A stretch of DNA of 64,000 nt from Gelidibacter sediminis. GTDB lineage: Bacteria; Bacteroidota; Bacteroidia; Flavobacteriales; Flavobacteriaceae. Position 1 is the stretch's first letter; every line of letters starts with the position of its first letter. Below, in pieces: positions 16,501 to 23,577 of the stretch. The stretch covers positions 372,001 through 436,000 of the forward strand of contig NZ_SOBW01000008.1 in NCBI RefSeq assembly GCF_004364975.1. The letters run 5' to 3'. The translations under genes and the position numbers were made by a program. The notes under the pieces were generated by a model that did no database searches, was not told where the DNA came from, and saw only the letters and a program-made list of their open reading frames with translations.

Positions 16501-17250
16501 GTTATGGGTTTCAGCTTTTAATGAAATAACTGATTCGAATGGTTCTGTTTGATAATAATCGGGCTTGTCAGCTGTTTTTGGTGCAAATTGCTCTACAGTT
16601 GGCCCTTTTATAAACGCGACATTGTCTTTATATGCCGAGACAATGGAGTTCGGGTTTCTGTTTGAAGTCTCACGAATCATCTTAAATAACGATGTTTCTT
16701 TTTCTTCACCATCAATGACAAATGTACCATTGAATATTTTATGACGGCAATGCTCACTGTTAACCTGTGAGAATCCGAAGACTTCAGAGTCCGTTAATTT
16801 TCTTCCAATTTTTTTAGAAACACCTTCTAAATACTCAATCTCTTCATCGTTCAGTGCTAAGCCTTCTTTTTGGTTATAGGCAGCAATATCTTCAATTTCT
16901 AAAATTGCTTCTGGTTGAATATGAATGGTGAAGGAATCTTGGTTGAGTCCTTGGTACTTTTCAGAAATCATAGGGTCATAATCTTTGAAATCTTCAGCTA
17001 CAGCTTGAAATTCTTCAATACGAATGATGTCAGAAATCCCCATGTTTTGAGTAATTTCAACAGCATTGGTACTCCAAGGGGTAATCATTGCAGCGCGAGG
17101 ACCAACAAAAAAAGCATCGAGAGATGCTTGTTCTATTTTCGGTTGATTGCCAAATAACCACACTAATTTAGCGATGGTTTTTGGGCCTAATTCTTTTGTT
17201 GTTTGAACAGCGAATAGCTTGCTGCTTGTGTTTCCAAAGAAATGAATCAT
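13555..17250 (-). CDS. purL: Phosphoribosylformylglycinamidine synthase, long single-chain form
   Basis: A 1231-residue enzyme for step four of purine synthesis (FGAR + Gln + ATP to FGAM). It is the large one-chain type with the PurS-like N-terminus, two AIRS-like ATP-binding halves (SEHCRHKIFNG, ETHNFPTTVEPFNGAATG, HDHGAGGHLNCLSELVEE, PTGKDSLSMKQ) and a C-terminal class I glutaminase with Cys in VGICNGAQLWME and His in PHIERSIFQWNWAHYP. Residues ~352-363 (DSTLSEAEGSAR) interrupt the usual FEH...GYDKVIMQAGG segment and look like a translated repeat element. It starts at the ATG at 17248-17250. It is monocistronic, with a terminator on each side. Confidence 0.95.
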   Translation of the reverse strand: MIHFFGNTSSKLFAVQTTKELGPKTIAKLVWLFGNQPKIEQASLDAFFVGPRAAMITPWSTNAVEITQNMGISDIIRIEEFQAVAEDFKDYDPMISEKYQGLNQDSFTIHIQPEAILEIEDIAAYNQKEGLALNDEEIEYLEGVSKKIGRKLTDSEVFGFSQVNSEHCRHKIFNGTFVIDGEEKETSLFKMIRETSNRNPNSIVSAYKDNVAFIKGPTVEQFAPKTADKPDYYQTEPFESVISLKAETHNFPTTVEPFNGAATGSGGEIRDRLAGGKGSLPLAGTAVYMTSYSRLEENRPWEQKMDARPWLYQTPMDILIKASNGASDFGNKFGQPLICGSILTFEHDENLDSTLSEAEGSARKLGYDKVIMQAGGIGYGKADQALKDSPKTGDKVVILGGENYRIGMGGAAVSSADTGEFSTGITLNAVQRSNPEMQKRAANAVRGMVESNENFIVSIHDHGAGGHLNCLSELVEETGGLIDLDKLPVGDPTLSAKEIIGNESQERMGLVIAEKHVETLQKIADRERSPMYTVGDVTGDNRFTFESKTTGAKPMDLDLADMFGSSPKTIMTDTTVTRNYEAVTYAKDKFNDYLDQLLQLEAVASKDWLTNKVDRCVGGKVAKQQCAGPLQLPLNNVAVMALDYKGKEGVATSIGHSPISGLIDPVAGSRNGITEALTNIIWAPLKDGLQSVSLSANWMWPCKNEGEDARLYEAVKAVSEFSIDLGINVPTGKDSLSMKQKYPNEEVISPGTVIISAAANCNDITKVVEPVFKKDAGPVYYINLSQDDFKLGGSSFAQIVNKIGDETPKVQQAAYVKTVFNTIQNLIKDNQIVAGHDVASGGLITTLLELCFADNNLGAKLDLTTIGEEDSFKLLFSENAGLVFQTIDASAEDLLTNANIEFFKIGTVVEGDNLNILNGTDVYNLTVSKLRDTWFKTSFLLDQKQTANGLAQDRFDNYKNQPLQFKFPEHFTGALENARGSENRPKAAILREKGSNSEREMANAMYLAGFDVKDVHMTDLISGRETLEDIQFLGAVGGFSNSDVLGSAKGWAGAIKYNEKANKVIKDFFKREDTLSVGICNGAQLWMELELVNPEHEIHGKLTYNDSKKHESGFTSVEIQKNNSVMLSTLEGSKLGVWISHGEGKFKLPLSEGNYQIVAKYGYEGYPANPNGSDFNTAMMCDTTGRHLVTMPHIERSIFQWNWAHYPDARKDDVSPWLEAFVNARKWIENR
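16162..16197 (-). repeat. In-frame repeat-like insertion within purL
   Basis: Twelve codons, read on the minus strand as DSTLSEAEGSAR, separate two conserved PurL blocks. The DNA is richer in GC than the surrounding gene and contains GCGAAGCCGAAGGGTCCGC, which can fold into a small hairpin with a GAAG loop. Peptides of the LSEAEGS type are familiar from short repeats scattered in Bacteroidota genomes and sometimes inserted into genes. That identification is from memory of the motif, not from a search. Confidence 0.6.
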
Positions 17251-17303
17251 TATGTCTTAGTTTGTGGCTGCCGTTTAAGCAGACAAGTTGTGTTTTGAAA
17301 GTG

Positions 17304-17311
17304 CAAAATTA
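17304..17311 (-). promoter_or_regulatory. -7 element candidate for purL
   Basis: TAATTTTG on the minus strand (complement of 17304-17311) fits TAnnTTTG and lies 54 bp before the purL ATG. No clear -33 TTG/TTTG is present at normal spacing. Confidence 0.4.
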
Positions 17312-17346
17312 ATCTTTTTTAGGCATATTATTTTAAATTGTCGCAT

Positions 17347-17378
17347 AAAAAAAAGCGACCTATTAGAGATCGCTTTTT
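17347..17378 (-). terminator. Terminator after the rsmB-like gene
   Basis: AAAAAGCGA (ending at 17357) pairs with TCGCTTTTT (17370-17378), with CCTATTAGAGA in the loop region. The minus strand continues into a T-run. It separates the rRNA methyltransferase gene from purL. Confidence 0.8.
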
Positions 17379-17448
17379 GTGATAATTGATAAGCTATTCT
17401 TCTCCAGTAAAAAATGCTTTTTCTAGTATCTTAATATAATTGTATATA

Positions 17449-18660
17449 TTATTTTTTTTGGATTAGAGCCATATAGAATCCGTCAAAACCTGATTTATGA
17501 GACAAGACTTTTTCGTCTTTCATAAACGTGAAATCTTTACCTATCTCAGATTTTAAAAATTCACTCACCTGGTCTTGGTTTTCTGATGGTAAAATCGAGC
17601 ATGTTGCGTATACCAATTGACCTCCAGATTTCACGATTCTTGCGTACTGTTGCAAAATTTCTTGTTGGGTTTTTTTGATGTTCTCAATAAACTCTGGTTG
17701 CAATTTCCATTTGGCATCCGGATTTCTTCTCAGTACGCCTAAACCTGAACATGGTGCATCAATCAATACACGATCAGCTTTGTCATATAGCTTTTTGATG
17801 ACTTTGGTGCTTTCAATCGCACGTGTTTCAACATTAAAAACGCCGTTGCGTTTCGCTCTACGTTTAAGCTCGTTAAGCTTATTGCCATAAATATCAAGTG
17901 CAATTACCTGGCCTTTATTTTGCATTAATGTTGCAATATGTAATGTTTTGCCGCCTGCACCTGCACACGTATCTACAACGCGCATGCCAGGTTCTACATT
18001 TAAAAATTCAGCCACTAATTGTGAGGACGCATCCTGTACTTCAAAATGGCCATTTTTAAAGGCTTCGGTTTGAAATACATTAGCCCGTTCTTTTAATTTT
18101 AAAGCGTCAGGATGATTTGCTAGGAATTCTGTTTCAATATCCAAATCAAATAATTCGGCTTGAAGCTTCTCTTTGGTTGTTTGTAAGGTGTTAACCCTTA
18201 AAATGACGTCAGCTTGTTGATTTAAAGCACTGATTTCTTTGGTCCAAAGTTCTGCGCCCAATTCTTTCTCGCCCAATTCATCCATCCAATCTGGAATAGA
18301 CTCTCTGTATTTTCTAATTTTTGAAAGTTCATCAAATTTCCCTTTGATTTTTCGGGTAGGTGTATTTTCAAAATAAGACCAGTCTGGCAGTTTAATGCCC
18401 TTCAAAGTGGCCCAAACGGCAAACATTCTCCAAATATTATCTCTATCAAATGGTTCCTTAACTTCGGCAATTTCTGCATATAGTCGTTTCCATCTTACAA
18501 TATCGTAAGTAGTTTCTGCTACAAAAGCGCGATCGCGGGCTCCCCAGCGTTTGTCGCGTTTTAATAGTTGTTGTATGACTTTGTCAGCGTATTGACCTTC
18601 ATTAAAAATGAGCATCAATCCATCAATAACTGCAAAACTTAGATTTCTGTGTAACCTCAT
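17449..18660 (-). CDS. RsmB/NOP2-family RNA (cytosine-5) methyltransferase
   Basis: A 403-residue S-adenosylmethionine-dependent enzyme, most like RsmB (16S rRNA m5C967). The N-terminal ~130 residues are an all-helical NusB-like RNA-binding region (KRDKRWGARDRAFVAETTYD). The catalytic domain has motif I DTCAGAGGKTLHIA, motif IV DAPCSGLGVLRRNPDAKW with one catalytic Cys, and motif VI YATCSILPSENQDQV with the nucleophilic Cys. Both cysteines are present. It starts at the ATG at 18658-18660. A hairpin (18682-18701) lies in its leader. Whether the target is C967 or another site cannot be told from sequence alone. Confidence 0.88.
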   Translation of the reverse strand: MRLHRNLSFAVIDGLMLIFNEGQYADKVIQQLLKRDKRWGARDRAFVAETTYDIVRWKRLYAEIAEVKEPFDRDNIWRMFAVWATLKGIKLPDWSYFENTPTRKIKGKFDELSKIRKYRESIPDWMDELGEKELGAELWTKEISALNQQADVILRVNTLQTTKEKLQAELFDLDIETEFLANHPDALKLKERANVFQTEAFKNGHFEVQDASSQLVAEFLNVEPGMRVVDTCAGAGGKTLHIATLMQNKGQVIALDIYGNKLNELKRRAKRNGVFNVETRAIESTKVIKKLYDKADRVLIDAPCSGLGVLRRNPDAKWKLQPEFIENIKKTQQEILQQYARIVKSGGQLVYATCSILPSENQDQVSEFLKSEIGKDFTFMKDEKVLSHKSGFDGFYMALIQKK

Positions 18661-18681
18661 TTTGTGATGTTGTTTATTGTG

Positions 18682-18701
18682 AGTCGTTTTATCAAACGAC
18701 T
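18682..18701. other. Perfect hairpin in the rsmB-like gene leader
   Basis: AGTCGTTT and AAACGACT pair exactly around a four-base TATC loop, 22 bp upstream of the methyltransferase ATG and downstream of its -7 candidate (18729-18736). There is no T-run. It could be an operator or a structured 5' leader. Confidence 0.6.
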
Positions 18702-18728
18702 GTAGTTTAATATAAAAATTTGCGATTG

Positions 18729-18736
18729 CAAAGTTA
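18729..18736 (-). promoter_or_regulatory. -7 element candidate for the rsmB-like gene
   Basis: TAACTTTG on the minus strand matches TAnnTTTG and is followed by a typical GCAA start region. No convincing -33 box was found. Confidence 0.45.
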
Positions 18737-18814
18737 CGCTAAAATGCTGCGAATGTAGCCTTAATTTAATATTTTTAATGCGAAAACAATTACCTTTCCA
18801 GAAAAATTATATCG

Positions 18815-19861
18815 ATGAGAATAGTACTCTTTATTTTAGTGTTGACAACAATTTTTTCTTGCAAAAATGATGAGGAAAAAGTTAAGAAAACTGTTGATAC
18901 TGTTGAGATAGAAACCATTTACGCAGACTCACTGCTTAGCATTAGGGCGATAGATGTAGCTTCAGATAAGAGCATTGCCTTTGCAGCCAATAATGGGGTA
19001 TTTGGGCTGTATAATCCGCTTACCAATCAATGGGGAACGGCAAAACAGAGTTACGATACGTTAGATTTACAGTTTAGGGCTGTGGCTAGAACCGTAAATG
19101 ATTTTTTTATGTTAAGTGTTGGAAATCCGGCATTGCTATATAAAACTGGTGAAACAGGAGCAATGGAAGTTGTTTATAAAGAAGAACATGAAAAGGTGTT
19201 TTATGATGCTTTGGCGTTTTGGAATGCTCAAGAAGGGGTTGCTATTGGTGATCCAACGGAGGATTGTATGAGTATCATTATTACGCGTGACGGTGGTGAT
19301 ACTTGGAGTAAAATTGCATGCGATCAACTACCAAAAGTAAAAGAAGGGGAGGCAGCATTTGCAGCCAGTAATAGTAATATTGCTATTGTAGGGGACAATA
19401 CATGGGTAGCGACTGGGGGAAAAACCAGCCGTATTTTATTTTCTCCAAATAAAGGGAAATCTTGGGAGGTTTTTGAAACCCCAATGGTTAATGGAGAAGC
19501 GACAACTGGAATTTATTCCATTGATTTTTATGATGCCAACAATGGATTTGCTATTGGTGGCGATTATACAAAACCAGGGCTAACTACAGCTAATAAAATG
19601 AAAACGACAGATGGAGGTAGAACTTGGAATATAGTAGGCGATGGTAAAGAACCAGGTTATAGGAGTTGTGTGCAGTATGTTCCCAATAAAGGAGGGAAGG
19701 CGCTGGTTGCTGTTGGATTTAACGGGATTGATTATTCATACGATGGTGGCAATACGTGGAAACATTTAAGTGATGAAGGCTTTTATACGCTTCGCTTTTT
19801 AAATGATAGCGTGGCTTATGCTGCAGGAAAAGGGAGAATCTCGCGACTAGATTTTAAATAG
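18815..19861 (+). CDS. BNR/YCF48-like beta-propeller lipoprotein
   Basis: A 348-residue predicted lipoprotein: hydrophobic leader MRIVLFILVLTTIFSC with the lipidation Cys at 16, then an acidic/polar linker. The body is a propeller with at least four Asp-box (BNR) signatures: TRDGGDTWSKI, SPNKGKSWEVF, TTDGGRTWNIV and SYDGGNTWKHL. Asp-boxes are structural; none of the sialidase arginine triad is evident, so it is probably not a glycosidase. It resembles YCF48/HCF136-like and 'oxidoreductase'-labelled Bacteroidota proteins of unknown role. It is a single gene between a divergent neighbour and a strong terminator. The fold is sure; the function is unknown. Confidence 0.8.
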   Translation: MRIVLFILVLTTIFSCKNDEEKVKKTVDTVEIETIYADSLLSIRAIDVASDKSIAFAANNGVFGLYNPLTNQWGTAKQSYDTLDLQFRAVARTVNDFFMLSVGNPALLYKTGETGAMEVVYKEEHEKVFYDALAFWNAQEGVAIGDPTEDCMSIIITRDGGDTWSKIACDQLPKVKEGEAAFAASNSNIAIVGDNTWVATGGKTSRILFSPNKGKSWEVFETPMVNGEATTGIYSIDFYDANNGFAIGGDYTKPGLTTANKMKTTDGGRTWNIVGDGKEPGYRSCVQYVPNKGGKALVAVGFNGIDYSYDGGNTWKHLSDEGFYTLRFLNDSVAYAAGKGRISRLDFK

Positions 19862-19880
19862 CCGTCACTAATATGCATAT

Positions 19881-19920
19881 AAAATCCCAAATTTCGAAAA
19901 GTCGGAATTTGGGATTTTTT
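19881..19920. terminator. Bidirectional terminator
   Basis: AAAATCCCAAATT (19881-19893) pairs with AATTTGGGATTTT (19906-19918), followed by a T-run. It ends the BNR gene and may also serve the convergent ECF operon. Confidence 0.85.
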
Positions 19921-19946
19921 GTTTTACTAGACGATTTTTAGGTTTT

Positions 19947-20387
19947 CTAATTTTTATTGTTCCGGTCATGTCGCTTCTTATATTCGTGCAGCATTTTCCT
20001 ATTGAATTCTTCTTCCGCAAGTTTTAATTGAATAATTTTTTTAGCAGGCATGACCTTCAGTAAGTTTTCTACAAAGTTGGAGCGTAAATTTTCACGTTCT
20101 TTTTCAAAAGCCACAAAGTCTTTCAACATAGCCCTAGCTTGGGCCTCAGTCATTTCTTCTGAAATTTGTTTTCGTTTTTCATAGCCCATTCGTCTTTGCT
20201 CGTCTTTTTTGCTTTCATAAGTGTTATAGATGGGCCAAAATTTTTGGGCTTCTGTAGTTGTCAATTCTAAACGCTCAGTAATGAACGCTACTTTTAACGA
20301 TTTTATCTTTTCTCTTTTTTCTGAATGTTGAGAAAATGTAGTCCATGAGGTTAGGACTACGCATAACATGAGGATTATTTTTTTCAT
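19947..20387 (-). CDS. Spy/CpxP-like periplasmic protein of the ECF operon
   Basis: A 146-residue protein with signal peptide MKKIILMLCVVLTSWTTFSQ. The mature part is almost all charged helix, with the LTTTEAQKFWPIYNTYESKK segment and a LKLAEEEFNRKML end, the pattern of Spy/CpxP/CnrX-type periplasmic sensors or chaperones. Its start overlaps the stop of the preceding gene by 4 bp (20384-20387), so the two are translationally coupled. As the third gene after an ECF sigma factor, it is a candidate sensor of envelope or metal stress (inference). Confidence 0.7.
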   Translation of the reverse strand: MKKIILMLCVVLTSWTTFSQHSEKREKIKSLKVAFITERLELTTTEAQKFWPIYNTYESKKDEQRRMGYEKRKQISEEMTEAQARAMLKDFVAFEKERENLRSNFVENLLKVMPAKKIIQLKLAEEEFNRKMLHEYKKRHDRNNKN

Positions 20388-20896
20388 TTTTCATTAATTA
20401 AGTCTTCAATAGAAGTATTGTTAAGTAGGTAATTTTCTAAAGATTCATCTGTAAAGGTATTGGCCACAAAGTCATCTGCTATAATATCCTCAGCATTTAA
20501 ATAGGAGGCAATATCATAAGTATTTAGATTTTCATTGTTAAGATAGATTTCAATAGAAGCCGTCTCAACCTGAGTAATGGATAATGGAACTTCAGTTTTT
20601 AAAAACACAGTAAACATCAATAAAAGTACCGCTGCAGCACCTGACATAAAGGCGACATGTCTCCAAGACATTAAAGGCCTTATTTTTGGTTCCTTTATAG
20701 CGTTGAGTCGCTCAGTCAATTGAGTCTCAAAATTCTCAAAATAATCATTAGGAATTTTAAATCCAGGCACATCTATTTCCGACAGATCTTTCTGAACCGC
20801 TAATCTTTTAAATAGCCGATCATCAAAGTTGTCAAAATACGAACTAGGGGTGTTGTACCCTGGTTCCTTAATATTATGTAACTCACTTTTTTTCAT
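20384..20896 (-). CDS. Putative membrane-anchored anti-sigma factor
   Basis: A 170-residue protein with one transmembrane helix (about 82-100, HVAFMSGAAAVLLLMFTVF). The cytoplasmic N-terminus has two copies of a P(G/S)-Y/F-FxNFxxxLxxRL element (TPSSYFDNFDDRLFKRL; IPNDYFENFETQLTERL). The outer part is acidic. There is no zinc-binding ZAS motif. Its position, between an ECF sigma gene and a Spy-like gene, and its topology are what suggest an anti-sigma role. This is inferred, not recognised from a named domain. Confidence 0.6.
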   Translation of the reverse strand: MKKSELHNIKEPGYNTPSSYFDNFDDRLFKRLAVQKDLSEIDVPGFKIPNDYFENFETQLTERLNAIKEPKIRPLMSWRHVAFMSGAAAVLLLMFTVFLKTEVPLSITQVETASIEIYLNNENLNTYDIASYLNAEDIIADDFVANTFTDESLENYLLNNTSIEDLINEK

Positions 20897-20929
20897 GCTA
20901 TTAGTAGGACAGATTATTTGTCGAAAGGT

Positions 20930-21472
20930 TTAATCGTTGGTCAAGTATGCTTCAATTTTCTTTACTGCAATATGGTATGAGGCCTTTAATGCACCTTCGC
21001 TGGTCTCTAAAATATCTGACATTTCGGAATACTTTAAATCATCAAAATACCGCATATTAAACACCAATTGCTGTTTTTGAGGTAAGGTTGCCATAGCTTG
21101 CTGTAATTTCAATTGGATCTCATTACCTTCAAAATAAACGTCAGCTTGAAGATTGTCTAAAGTTTGATCTTGCAATTCTTCATTGGTAATGTTTTTTAAT
21201 TTGGCATTATGCTTTAAGTGCGTAATGGCTTCATTGGTGGCAATACGATACATCCAAGAAAACAGTTTGCTTTCACCTTTAAAGTTATGAATATTTTTAT
21301 AGACTTTAATAAAGGTGTTTTGCAGCACATCATCAGCATCATCATGAGAAATAACAATCTTTCTTATGTGCCAATATAAACGTTCTTTATATAAGGCTAA
21401 CAATTCCTTAAACGCCGACTCTTTGGTGTCTTTAGAGGTTAATTTTGAAATAAGAGCAGCATCGTTTTGCAC
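20930..21472 (-). CDS. ECF-type RNA polymerase sigma factor
   Basis: A 180-residue sigma-70 family protein with region 2 (DDADDVLQNTFIKVYKNIHNF, KLFSWMYRIATNEAITHL) and region 4 (LPQKQQLVFNMRYFDDLKYSEMSDILETSEGALKASYH), and no regions 1 or 3. The start is GTG at 21470-21472 (MQNDAALISK); no ATG is available upstream. The leader shows AAAC-N16-AGTC, which resembles an ECF-type promoter, so autoregulation is likely. It is the first gene of a three-gene operon with a membrane anti-sigma candidate and a Spy-like protein. Confidence 0.88.
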   Translation of the reverse strand: MQNDAALISKLTSKDTKESAFKELLALYKERLYWHIRKIVISHDDADDVLQNTFIKVYKNIHNFKGESKLFSWMYRIATNEAITHLKHNAKLKNITNEELQDQTLDNLQADVYFEGNEIQLKLQQAMATLPQKQQLVFNMRYFDDLKYSEMSDILETSEGALKASYHIAVKKIEAYLTND

Positions 21473-21490
21473 AGAAACGTTTTTTAATAA

Positions 21491-21514
21491 GACTATAATG
21501 GGAGTAAAAAGTTT
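21491..21514 (-). promoter_or_regulatory. ECF-type promoter candidate (autoregulation)
   Basis: On the minus strand AAAC (complement of 21511-21514) and AGTC (complement of 21491-21494) are separated by exactly 16 bases, close to the AAC-N16-CGTC layout of ECF promoters. The predicted transcript would begin about 13 bases before the GTG start. Confidence 0.45.
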
Positions 21515-21691
21515 AAAGTAATAATCAAAATTATATAATGAATTGAAAATCAGTTATATATAATTTTATTATCGCTAAAACGTATATAATAATCGACAAA
21601 ATGCAATTTTTTATTGATTATAATTATAAAATGGTATATATTAGCCTAACTAACCTGCTAAGTTATCAGTGATTCCCCAAGCATTGATACT

Positions 21692-21733
21692 AAAAGAAAA
21701 GGATGCCACGCGTATGAGGCATCCTTTTCTTCA
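21692..21733. terminator. Strong hairpin terminator after the MsbA-like gene
   Basis: AGAAAAGGATGCC (21695-21707) pairs perfectly with GGCATCCTTTTCT (21718-21730) around a 10-base loop. It lies 18 bp past the exporter stop on the minus strand. The rest of the 278-bp gap up to 21472 is AT-rich and shows only short ATAATAATCG-like repeats. Confidence 0.75.
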
Positions 21734-21750
21734 TTTATGTGTAGTAAGCG

Positions 21751-23577
21751 TTATTCAAAGCTTTGCATGTCTACTAGCATTTTATAAACACCATTTTTTT
21801 CAATTAGATCAGTGTGTTTGCCTTGTTCTACAATTTCACCTTTTTGCATCACCACAATCTCATCCGCATTTTGTATAGTAGATAAGCGATGTGCAATAAC
21901 GATAGATGTTCTGTTGCGCATCATATTTTCTAAGGCAGACTGTACCAATCGTTCACTTTCAGTATCTAAAGCAGACGTGGCTTCATCTAGAATCATGATA
22001 GGTGGGTTTTTTAATACAGCTCTTGCAATACTTAATCGTTGCTTTTGTCCTCCAGATAATTTATTCCCAGAATCGCCAATATTTGATTCTATACCTTTAG
22101 GAAGCTCTTTTACAAATTCCCAAGCGTTCGCTATTTTTAAGGCATCTATAACTTCTTCATTTGTGGCATCTTGCTTTCCAATTTTGAGGTTGTTTTTAAT
22201 GGTGTCATTAAAAAGTATGGAATCTTGAGAGACCACACCCAACATACCTCTTAAAGAAGATAATGACAGCTCCTTGATGTTGACGCCATCTATGCAAATA
22301 CTACCCTCATTTACATCATAAAATCTCGTCAGTAAATTTGCGATCGTACTTTTACCACTTCCAGATTGCCCAACAAGTGCTACGGTTTTACCTTTAGGAA
22401 CATTAAGATTGAAGTTTTTAAGCACTAAATCGTCCTGATATTTAAATGAAATGTTGTTTACCGCAATATCAGATTCAAAGGTTTCTTTAACCACAGGCGT
22501 GTCAATTTCCTCTATAGTATTTTCAGACTCTAAAAACTCTAAAATCCGATTAGCCGCGCCATTTCCTTTTTTTACGCCATAACTAGCTTTGGCAATGGCC
22601 TTGGCTGGAGTTAAAATATTATAGGCTAAACTGATGTATCCTATAAAGAAACTCGCATCCATAGAATTATCAACAAAAACTAAATAACCGCCATAAACCA
22701 ATAAAATTCCAATCACAATAATACCTAGAAATTCACTAATTGGCGATGCTAAATTCTGTCTATTTAGAAGCGCATTGGAATATGTGTAATAACGTTGGTT
22801 GGAATCTTCAAATTTTTTGGCAAAAACATGTTCAACGTCAAAAGCTTTAATAATGCGTAGGCCCGTCATGGTTTCTTCAAGGATAGATAGAAAAACACCT
22901 TGTTCCTGCTGTACTTTTAAGGAGCCTTTTTTGAGAGATTTACCAACTTTAGAGATGATAAATCCTGATATTGGAATAAAAATAAAAACGAATAAAGTTA
23001 ATTTTGCACTTAAAATCAACATTGCTACCAGCGAAAAAAGGATGGTTAGGGGCTCTCTTACGATCATTTCTAAGATCGCTAAAAAAGAATTTTTTACTTC
23101 ATCAACATCACTACTCACTCGCGAAATTGTATCGCCTTTAGATTTCTCAGAATAAAAAGCCAATGGAAGGGAAACAATTTTATCAAACAGCACGTTTCTG
23201 ATGTCCTTCAACACGCCATTTCTTAAAAATGTGATGTAATACATGGCTAGATAGTTAAAGAGGTTTTTTAACAGGAATATGCTTATGATGAGGCCAACCA
23301 TTAACATTAGCACTTTAAAATCGCCATAAGTGTCAATTTTATCTCCTATAAAATAATTGAGATAGTCTTCGACATAGCCTTTAACATTGCCCAATCCTTT
23401 GAAGGTAGGTTTGGCAATAACTTCGCGTTGATCATTAAAAATAACCTTGAATACCGGTATTAATGCGACAAATGATAAGGTGCTAAATAACGCATATAGG
23501 ATATTGAAAAAAATATTGAGGTAGGCAAACTTTTTATAAGGAACAATAAACCGATAAAACTTCTTTAAATATTCCAT
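21751..23577 (-). CDS. MsbA-like ABC exporter (fused permease-ATPase)
   Basis: A 608-residue half-transporter. Residues ~15-320 form the six-helix type IV exporter domain. The nucleotide-binding domain follows, with Walker A GQSGSGKST, signature LSGGQKQRLSIARAV, Walker B IMILDEATSALD and the H-loop IVIAHRLST. Such proteins flip lipids (MsbA, lipid A core) or export other hydrophobic compounds as homodimers. It is encoded immediately after the phosphohexomutase gene with no gap (23577/23578), so they are co-transcribed. The substrate cannot be told from sequence; a lipid or LPS role is inferred. Confidence 0.88.
   Translation of the reverse strand: MEYLKKFYRFIVPYKKFAYLNIFFNILYALFSTLSFVALIPVFKVIFNDQREVIAKPTFKGLGNVKGYVEDYLNYFIGDKIDTYGDFKVLMLMVGLIISIFLLKNLFNYLAMYYITFLRNGVLKDIRNVLFDKIVSLPLAFYSEKSKGDTISRVSSDVDEVKNSFLAILEMIVREPLTILFSLVAMLILSAKLTLFVFIFIPISGFIISKVGKSLKKGSLKVQQEQGVFLSILEETMTGLRIIKAFDVEHVFAKKFEDSNQRYYTYSNALLNRQNLASPISEFLGIIVIGILLVYGGYLVFVDNSMDASFFIGYISLAYNILTPAKAIAKASYGVKKGNGAANRILEFLESENTIEEIDTPVVKETFESDIAVNNISFKYQDDLVLKNFNLNVPKGKTVALVGQSGSGKSTIANLLTRFYDVNEGSICIDGVNIKELSLSSLRGMLGVVSQDSILFNDTIKNNLKIGKQDATNEEVIDALKIANAWEFVKELPKGIESNIGDSGNKLSGGQKQRLSIARAVLKNPPIMILDEATSALDTESERLVQSALENMMRNRTSIVIAHRLSTIQNADEIVVMQKGEIVEQGKHTDLIEKNGVYKMLVDMQSFE

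Noticed and set aside
18815-19861. Sialidase activity for the BNR protein
   Set aside because: Asp-boxes are present, but the arginine triad, Tyr/Glu pair and FRIP motif of sialidases are not evident.
21812-22228. A 138-codon frame on the plus strand opposite the MsbA-like gene
   Set aside because: It is the antisense shadow of the highly conserved ATPase domain; its translation is Ser/Cys-rich with no domain signal.
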